Origin: Eleusine coracana subsp. coracana | Taxonomy: Eukaryota; Streptophyta; Magnoliopsida; Poales; Poaceae | Direction of reading: 5' to 3' | Length of the DNA: 64,000 bases | Assembly: GCA_032690845.1 (NCBI GenBank) | Contig: CM064424.1 | Location: 51,101,511 to 51,165,510 of the forward strand | Shown here: piece after piece, positions 57,782 through 64,000 of the stretch | Layout of the letters: the number at the start of each line of letters is the position of its first letter | How positions within the stretch are numbered: position 1 is the first letter of the stretch | Program-made: the position numbers and the translations under genes | Notes under the pieces: model-generated | Told to the model about the DNA's origin: nothing | Database searches by the model: none | What the model saw: only the letters and a program-made list of their open reading frames with translations

Positions 57782-57800
57782 TGGTGCCGTTGCCGGGGAC
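57782..57800 (+). promoter_or_regulatory. Primer binding site of G2, tRNA-Asp type
   Basis: TGGTGCCGTTGCCGGGGAC matches the tRNA-Asp complement TGGCGCCGTTGCCGGGG with one difference. It starts 11 bases after the LTR end. Confidence 0.9.
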
Positions 57801-57900
57801 CATAACAGGTTTTTAAACATTGTTTGATGTATTAGGGTTTAGTCATTGTGCTTTACTTGTCTCTTTAGTACATATATTTTGTTAAGTGAAACTAACAGGT

Positions 57901-58930
57901 ATGGACGGTTCTAAGTCAAACAAACCCTCTAATTACACCGATGATTTAGAAAGACTCTTTCACAAGAAGAGAACATCGGAGAAGAGAAGCAGGTCACTTA
58001 GAGATTTAGCTGGAGAAGTAGTCCGTGCCACCCCTCGAACATTATTCACAGTAGAAGCCCTAGATCAAAAAGAAGAGGAGATGGCAGAGTTACCTATGGT
58101 TAATTGTCTCAAGCCTCAATAGACTAATGTTGTCAAGACAGATTTCCAAGAATCTCAAGATCAACTTCCGTATCAATTGGAGAGATATGTTGGAATAGTG
58201 GCGCAACAACCATTCATAGGTTTGGAAGATCCCAATCATCACTTGCAACACTTCAATGAGGTTTGCAGTACATTCAACATTGCGGGATTGGACAAAAACC
58301 AAGCACGTGTGTGGCTGTTCCCCTTCTCTCTAGTTGGTTGCCCCAAGCAATGGTACAATGGATTGGAAAACCCAGTGAAGACGGTGTGGAACATGGTAGC
58401 AGCTAAATTCTTGGTCAAATACTTCCCTCTTGGTAAGACTCCAGCTTTGAAGAATAAGATTCTTGGCTTTACACAGAATGTTGATGAGAGCATTGGAGAA
58501 GCATGGGAGAGATACAATAAGTACCAGGATGGATGCCCTCATCATGGTCTGACGGTTGGAGATGTTGTTGAGAGGTTCTACACATGATTGAATCAACTAT
58601 CCTATCAACACTTGGATGCCTCAGCTGCAGGTTCATTCATATAAAAAAACTCACACCGAAGCTAAGAATTTGATCAAGTTGCTAGTTTAAAATCAATCAT
58701 GGGATAGTGAGAGAAGTTCAACGAATTTGCAACCTTCAAAAGGAGTGGCGAAGAGTGTAATTGAGAGGACTCATGAAGACTTGATTATAGATCGCCTCGA
58801 CGCTATTCAAAGGAGATTGGACAGTAATCTTCATATCCCTAAGGAAGAGCTACTTAAGTTAGCAGAATCATGCTCCACTTGTGGTGAGTGTGGAGAATTC
58901 GGTCATGTGTAGAAAGATTGCCCTGAAGAG
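57901..58930 (+). pseudogene. gag: G2 Athila-type gag, broken
   Basis: The ATG at 57901 begins MDGSKSNK. In one frame, stops at 58120 (TAG) and 58585 (TGA) interrupt the capsid block (FSLVGCPKQWYNGLE, about 58330; KYFPLGKTPALKNKI, about 58420). Later frame damage precedes a zinc knuckle at about 58875-58925 (CGECGEFGHV, then a TAG where Trp or Gln is expected, then KDCPEE). It is more intact than G1 gag. Confidence 0.82.
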
Positions 58931-59327
58931 ATGAAGATGCTAGAATATATGAAGAATAGTGGATGGAAGCCCCAATATCAGCAGCAACGGAGTTCTTTCT
59001 CTCCTAGTTCGTCCATGCAAAATTCTATCCCACTTCGTCTCCAATGTCATGAGTTCTTCCAAGCTCAAGAGAAGATCAACAAGGACAATCAAGCAATAGA
59101 TGGGAATTAATGACAAGGTGATAGAAATTGGGAGCTCCAATGAGCAGATTTTGAAGCATACCAAAATTATGGAGCAATAGATGCGACAGTTATCGCAAGT
59201 CATTCAAGGCAACAAAGGGGCTATTCCTGGCAATACGAAGTCTATAGAGCAATTGAAGGCAGTAGCTACAAGGTTAGGAAAATAAACAGAAGATCCAGAG
59301 TACCCTATGGGAGCAAAAATGCCCCGC

Positions 59328-59391
59328 GCCGATCGGCGCATAGCGCGACGGTCCTGACGGCACCGATCGGCTCCCTAAAAGCACCGATCGG
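59328..59391. repeat. Palindromes between gag and protease of G2
   Basis: GCCGATCGGC is at 59328-59337 (within a 14-bp perfect palindrome) and ACCGATCGGC at 59362-59371 and 59382-59391. This is the same location as 12694-12765 in G1. Confidence 0.85.
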
Positions 59392-59424
59392 CGCGAGAAG
59401 GATGTTGACCTCTCTGGTCTGAAA

Positions 59425-60177
59425 ATGAACATGGAGATAGAGGTGCATGGCCCTGCCATGTTCCTAGATACTCAACTGCTGACAAAGACAGAAAGAGCGC
59501 GGCAACATGACGAGCAATTTGCAAGGTTCATTGATGTTATGAAGAAGCTTTACATCAATGTCCCTTTTGTTGATGCTATTCAAGTACCCACCTATGCTAA
59601 GTACATTAAGGACATGTTGCAAAACAAAAAGTCTCTAGTTTCTGAGGAGGTTGTGAAGGTTACTAAGGAGCTTACGACGACAATCAATGATTTTGCACTG
59701 AAGAAGAAACTTGACCCTGGATCACCAAGCATCAAATGCATGATTGGAACAAGGATATTTGATAGGTGCTTGTGCGATCTTGGAGCAATTGTAAGTGTTA
59801 CGCCCCGTCATATATTCACAAGTCTCAATTTGCTTGAATTGGAGACTACGGGTATGTGTTTGGAGTTAGCCAATCAATCAGTACGCTTCTCTGATGGAAT
59901 TGCTGAGGATGTGCCTATTCAAATTGGAGATCACATCGTCCCTGTTGATTTTATTGTGCTTGATATGGATAAGAGGATGAGGACCCCATTGATCTTAGGC
60001 AGACCTTTCTTGAGGACAGCAAAAGCAAGTATTGATGTTGGGAGTGGTGAGATAAGCTTCGATATAAGTGGTACTCTCTACTCTTTCAAGATTCACCCAA
60101 AGGTAGAAGAATGTCGTAGTGTTGGTGAAGTGAAGAAATATAGGACACCGTGGCAACGTGGCATCGAGAGTAATTAG
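59425..60177 (+). CDS. pol: G2 aspartic protease domain, open frame of 250 codons
   Basis: The frame contains the Athila spacer (FLDTQLLTKTERARQHDEQF), the protease active-site region (CDLGAIVSVTP; plant Athila-type enzymes have a DLGA form of the usual DTGA) and LILGRPFLRTAKASIDVG. It then ends at a TAG at 60175. In autonomous Athila elements RT would follow in the same polyprotein; here a non-coding region follows, shared with G1. This may be the only G product still open, but nothing shows that it is made. Confidence 0.7.
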   Translation: MNMEIEVHGPAMFLDTQLLTKTERARQHDEQFARFIDVMKKLYINVPFVDAIQVPTYAKYIKDMLQNKKSLVSEEVVKVTKELTTTINDFALKKKLDPGSPSIKCMIGTRIFDRCLCDLGAIVSVTPRHIFTSLNLLELETTGMCLELANQSVRFSDGIAEDVPIQIGDHIVPVDFIVLDMDKRMRTPLILGRPFLRTAKASIDVGSGEISFDISGTLYSFKIHPKVEECRSVGEVKKYRTPWQRGIESN

Positions 60178-60234
60178 AGGGGATGTATGGATAGGTCATC
60201 CAAGCTATATGAACCATGGAGATAAAGAACCTTG

Positions 60235-60310
60235 TAGTGTCACGGCCCCACATCCCGCACCGTGACACTAAGGATTGATTGTTAGCGGGGAGGTCAAGCT
60301 CTTTGACCTC
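60235..60310 (+). ncRNA. Two consecutive hairpins after the G2 protease
   Basis: Hairpin 1: TAGTGTCACGG / CCGTGACACTA (60235-60245, 60260-60270), 14-nt loop. Hairpin 2: GAGGTCAA / TTGACCTC (60290-60297, 60303-60310), 5-nt loop. Both recur in the G fragment at 1860-1935 with perfect stems and, with end mismatches in hairpin 2, in G1. Confidence 0.6.
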
Positions 60311-61009
60311 TAAACATCTAGCAAAGAAGAGAGGGGCCGGGAGCAACAATGGACATCGCGCCGATCAACGTGTGTCAGCACCATTCAGCGCGGTCACCAA
60401 TTGGCCCCGCTACGTGTGTCAATGCTACAGGAACATTGGGAATAGTGGAAAATTATATAAAAAAGATGAACACAAGGCATTAGGATCAGCGCTAGACTAC
60501 AAGACGAGGTGCAAGGGACTTGCGCTGTTCGGCGCTCTACTGCGCCGATCGGTGCAGGTACCCATGCGGTTCCTAAATGGGTGACAAAGGCGGTAGGCAT
60601 TGATTTTGAAGAACAGGTATGATTCCAATGCAGGTAAGTGATGCAGAGGAGACACGGAATTGACCAAAAGCTGAAAAAGAGATGGTATGCCGATCGGCGC
60701 AGTCAATCGAGACGTCGGGATTTCGTGTTGTTCCCCTGCCAACCAACATGTTGTACCGGGAAGCGACATAAAGGAGAGGAATCAAGCGCCATAGTTGTCG
60801 GAGCATTTAAAATTTGAATTGTGCCGATCGGCGCACCTACGCGCCGATTGGCCCTCTCTAATATTTAAATTTCACGGCAGGTCCTTCTCCTGGAAGTTTC
60901 CCATACAATAAAAGGGAGGCCAGGTGCCCCTAGTTCGGCACACCATCCCGGCAATCTCTCCACCTTCAGCACTACCCACGATCTAGCAAATGTTCCACAT
61001 TCCTCGCAG
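60311..61009 (+). other. G2 3' non-coding region
   Basis: No ORF. It holds palindromes at 60544-60553, 60689-60698 and 60823-60832 plus degenerate units. A TATA-like ACAATAAAAGGG (about 60904-60915) and an acceptor-like CTCGCAG directly before the ATG at 61010 could serve expression of the next ORF by an internal promoter or by splicing; both are inference. Confidence 0.5.
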
Positions 61010-61935
61010 ATGGATCATCTCCGCTCCTCCGTCGGCACGTTGGGCAAGAGGCTACGCCACAGAAGCAGTTCCGGCGGTAGCAGCGGGTCGAGTGGTGACT
61101 CTTTTGCAAGGGGGAGCTTCAGCGCTCGTGACGACATGTCAGTGGGTGATGCATCCACCGGCTCGACGGCAGAGATCCGCGACCGCCACTTCGTCTCTGA
61201 CACGCCCCATCCAGCGGGGCGTGCTATGAGGAGCCAAACGGCGGCAAGCCGTGGGGTTCCTAGATCACCACCACCGCTGGCATTCATGTCAGGCACGGTG
61301 GAGGAGGGCTTCACCCTTCGGAGTGCGGAGGAACAGCAGCACTACCTCGCGATGAGGGGAAGGTTCGTCCCCAACTTTGACTTGGATGAGACCTTCCTCA
61401 CCACGATTGATATGTGGGAGGACATAAGGTGGATGCTCAACAATCTCAGCTGGGTGGACTTCCACCTCCTCCCCATGGACTACAACCTCGACATCGTCAC
61501 AGAGGTTGCCTCTACGATGAGGCTTGGCACCGTCGAAGACGGCAACAAGGCCGTCAACTTCCACATCCGTGACATCAGCTAAACGGTGACCTTGGAGGCG
61601 GTGGCTCAAGCCTTCGGCTTCGATGTCGACGCTGACATCACCGACATCTTGGGATGTGGGGAGTTGGACTCCTTTTGGAGGATGCTCTCGCTCGTGGAAG
61701 AGATGAAGTGTGGCAACATCCGTAACCCGACTATTCAAGTCTTCCATCGGTGGTTGGCGGCGCGCACAGGAGACAAGGTCGACTCCAGCAACATCACCGA
61801 TGCGGACTTGTGGTGGCTCTACAACGCCATCGTGAGTCCATCCCATTGCAACCTTATGTTGGTGATGGTGCGGGGTTGGATCAACAAGAGGAGTAAGGCA
61901 AGCAAGAAGTTGGCCTTCAGGGCCTATCTTCAATA
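61010..61935 (+). pseudogene. ATHILA ORF1-like gene, one in-frame stop, 3' end cut by LTR
   Basis: The ATG at 61010 opens a Ser/Gly/Arg-rich N-terminus (residues 1-80) and a conserved globular part (FDLDETFLTTIDMWEDIRWML; VNFHIRDIS; VTLEAVAQAFGF; LWWLYNAI). The spacing of these blocks fits the plant ATHILA ORF1 family, whose role is unknown. A TAA at 61580 replaces what is probably a Tyr codon; the same frame then continues unbroken to the E LTR at 61936. High GC and little decay contrast with the rest of G2. Confidence 0.65.
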
Positions 61936-62219
61936 TGACAACCCTATTCCGAAAATAGAGTGTGCCGTACAGGATCATCTCGGGAGATGATTAACAAAGT
62001 AACCATACATAGTAGGCACACATGAACATTCATCATTTACAAAGATACATCATTTAAGTGCATAATATTTCAAGTTCAAATATCATAGCGGAAGGAAGTT
62101 CAGGTTACATTACAATACATATGTCCTTGGTTCATATTACATAAATGTGTAGAAATAAAAAGGCGACAAAACACGACGTTGATCACCTAAGTAAACCATG
62201 CCAGCTCTATGGCGATGGC

Positions 62220-62332
62220 TCACTCATCATGGTTGGGAGAGCTAGGGACCCATTCAATGGTCCAATTCTGAGGCTCCTCACCCTCCCAAACCACTTTGTT
62301 ACAACAATCATAGTAAGTGGCTTGAGGGAAAC
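62220..62332 (-). CDS. LTR-encoded exon 3 in the right E LTR, fully open
   Basis: On the minus strand TTTTTCAG precedes 62332 and the frame of 113 nt ends with TGA at 62220-62222. It aligns codon by codon with 22144-22032. I count about 16 synonymous and 5 non-synonymous differences, one of which is the E1 stop. It encodes a cysteine pair in YDCCNK and the segment WEGEEPQNW. Confidence 0.6.
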
Positions 62333-63242
62333 CTGAAAAATAACATAATCGCAAAACCTGAGTATCTAACATACTCCGCAAGACTTACCCGTCAAAAGGT
62401 TTACTAAAACCGACTCCTAATATGCAGGGGGCTGATCGGGCTTATTTGATATTTGCATAAAAGCTCCTATTGGTTCTATGCTGCACTTTCATTCCTTGAC
62501 CAAGATTTTACTTTGCTTATCGCAGAAAAATAACTATGGTGAATCTAGCTAGCTGCTAAGACTTGAACATAAGTAAAGAGCAATACATCATAGCAATATG
62601 TAGCCACAGATGAATAAATTTCAGAATCATAACTAAACTTCATTACTTAACATATCATTGCCGCTGCTCGAACAAGAGGTACTCAAGTACACGACATACG
62701 CATCATTTAAGAACACGTATGGCCACCGTTCATGAGATTGCTATAAAGTCGATCCCAAATACACGTCCTTCCCGTGATACAGTACTTCGTATCCAAGGCT
62801 TAACCCATGCACTCTCTAGCGGTCCTCAAACCCGTGCATCCACCGTGCCATTCACATCACCTCTGGATCGATGAGTAGGGTCGTCCAACAATACGGCGCC
62901 CAAGTTACTAGGTTTACAATTCCCATATAAAGGTATGTACTTGGTACTATTCAGTACTTGTCCGCGGAGTTGCAATGATAGGTGCTCCATTTTATCAAGT
63001 TCGTCATTCATGTGAACCATAGTTGAATCAAGTGATTCCATAACCTACCGTTGACTCCACTAGTTTAAGCATAGCATTTACTAACAGAAAGAGCTTAGTA
63101 ACATAAACTAATTATAGGTCATTTGCTGGAGTATGCAAGTGGGTTTCATCCAAGTCCTATACTTAATGCACAATACCATATTCCTAGCTTATGACAAAGT
63201 AAAAAGGACTCGTAAAATAATTAGGTATGCACCAGGGCTTTC

Positions 63243-63326
63243 CTTGGGAGTGATCGTAGTTAGCGTCTTCGCCGAAGTTCACTTTAGATCCCGGTTGCTC
63301 CGGTGTGATCTTCTCGATCTCGGGCC
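63243..63326 (-). CDS. LTR-encoded exon 2 in the right E LTR
   Basis: An 84-nt frame after ATATAG on the minus strand encodes an acidic segment ending DHSQ. The donor position reads GAAAGC, neither GT nor GC, so splicing would fail here or use another site. Compared with E1 most changes alter the amino acid, unlike exon 3. Confidence 0.45.
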
Positions 63327-64000
63327 CTATATGACATGAACATGTGTAAATAAGGAGGAATACACAAGGGTTCATGATGTTCCCTAATCAACTATGAAAT
63401 GTATGGCATGATGATTCATGGCACTTTCTCAACAAATAAAGTTAAGGAGATGATGCTCATGCATGAATGGTTATGCACTCATAAGTATGGAATGACAACC
63501 ACTTAATTGAAGGGGACAAACTTTAAATTAGAAGAAATAGGGGTTTTATTCGTCGAAATTTAGCCTATGTCAACCCTAAATATGAGCATGGCATCATTGA
63601 GGACTACATTGCATTACATGATGAAATTAACATGAAAATGCAGTACTAGGGCGTAAACTTCATAAAGTTCATTTTTGAGCAAAATAGCTAAAGTGACCAT
63701 TTTGCAATTAATCATAGCAATACATGAGATTAACAAGGCTGAATTAAATAAAATAGCTCTAGGTACGTATAAGCTAATTATGAACTATTAGCATAAAGTG
63801 AAGAATAAAAACCCTTACTGTAAATCAAAACTAATATTCTGCATGAGCAGCACCAGGGAGGGATTTAGCTAAAATACTAACTATATGCATATATATGGCA
63901 ATATTCATATTGAAATTTCTTAAGCTATTTATTTAATGAGCAATTTAACAGTAGAAAGCATACTGATGGTGCTCCCAATTTTACATGGTATTTTGAAGAG

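Larger units (their letters stand above)
56263..61935 (+). mobile_element. G2: Athila-like non-autonomous gypsy element, 3' end cut off
   Basis: The order is LTR, tRNA-Asp primer site, gag, palindrome spacer, protease, 3' non-coding part with two hairpins and palindromes, and an ATHILA ORF1-like gene. RT, RNase H and integrase are absent. It is inserted in the palindrome array of a C LTR and is interrupted at 61936 by an E-family LTR. G2 has lost about 500 bp after GACCTCTAAA (60310) that G1 retains. Confidence 0.82.
61936..64000 (-). repeat. E-family LTR, continues beyond window
   Basis: It starts TGACAACCC and aligns with 21747-22411 and 25225-26000 without the Helitron. There is no primer site on its left, so it is either the 3' LTR of a minus-strand element to the right or a solo LTR. 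It is clearly diverged from the E1 LTR. Exon-like blocks are at 62220-62332 and 63243-63326. Confidence 0.85.

Noticed and set aside
61289..61978. Antisense ORF of 229 codons opposite the ATHILA ORF1-like gene
   Set aside because: It is the mirror of a real, GC-rich coding frame and crosses the boundary into the E LTR.

Overview
The window is nuclear DNA of a grass (Poaceae), and essentially all of it is transposable elements nested in one another. The evidence is the mix of families: Sirevirus-type Ty1/copia elements with initiator-Met primer sites and several polypurine tracts, Tekay/RIRE3-like Ty3/gypsy elements with 3-5 kb LTRs and an extra upstream ORF, Athila-like gypsy elements with a tRNA-Asp primer site, and a Helitron with a typical grass 3' end. 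I see no ordinary host gene, tRNA, rRNA or CRISPR array. The species cannot be fixed from sequence alone. Family letters used here: C = Sirevirus copia; D = a second copia; E and F = Tekay-like gypsy; G = Athila-like gypsy.

Layout. 1-2267 is the right end of an older duplicated unit: a C LTR followed by a piece of G. 2266-11171 is a degenerate C element whose 5' LTR keeps only its last 141 bp. It sits inside G1 (minus strand, 11172-15848), which itself interrupts the pol gene of E1 (minus strand, 15849 to about 26880). The E1 5' LTR (from 21747) carries a 2.8 kb Helitron at 22412-25224. Then come a truncated D element (about 26880-28980), two opposed C LTR pieces (29237-29551) and the start of the F 5' LTR (29552). 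Everything from 20239 to 31470 is repeated almost perfectly at 31471-42704. Copy 2 runs on into the complete F element (40784-54982, 14.2 kb, flanked by GGAAG target duplications). The rest of the C LTR that F split follows (54983-56262). It is interrupted by G2 (plus strand, 56263-61935), whose last ORF is cut by an E-family LTR (61936 to the window end).

Main observations. (1) The LTRs of E and F contain exon-like coding blocks of fixed length and phase, bounded by splice-like sites, downstream of the F TATA box. In the last exon the two E LTRs differ by about 16 synonymous and 5 non-synonymous changes, which suggests a spliced, LTR-encoded small protein under selection. (2) The 11.23 kb tandem duplication has a 3-bp AGT microhomology junction. 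Copies differ by four substitutions and one CG dinucleotide step; three of the four fit cytosine deamination at CG or CHG sites. (3) An older tandem duplication of about 9.9 kb has a TC junction. (4) The Athila-like elements are peppered with a 10-14 bp palindrome (core GCCGATCGGC), and the Sirevirus LTRs carry other palindromes at one fixed position. (5) The Helitron keeps a three-exon gene with TPEQ-type basic motifs; one duplicate has acquired a stop codon.

All comparisons were made by eye. Divergence and dating statements are rough, and lineage names rest on recognised motifs and architecture, not on a database search.
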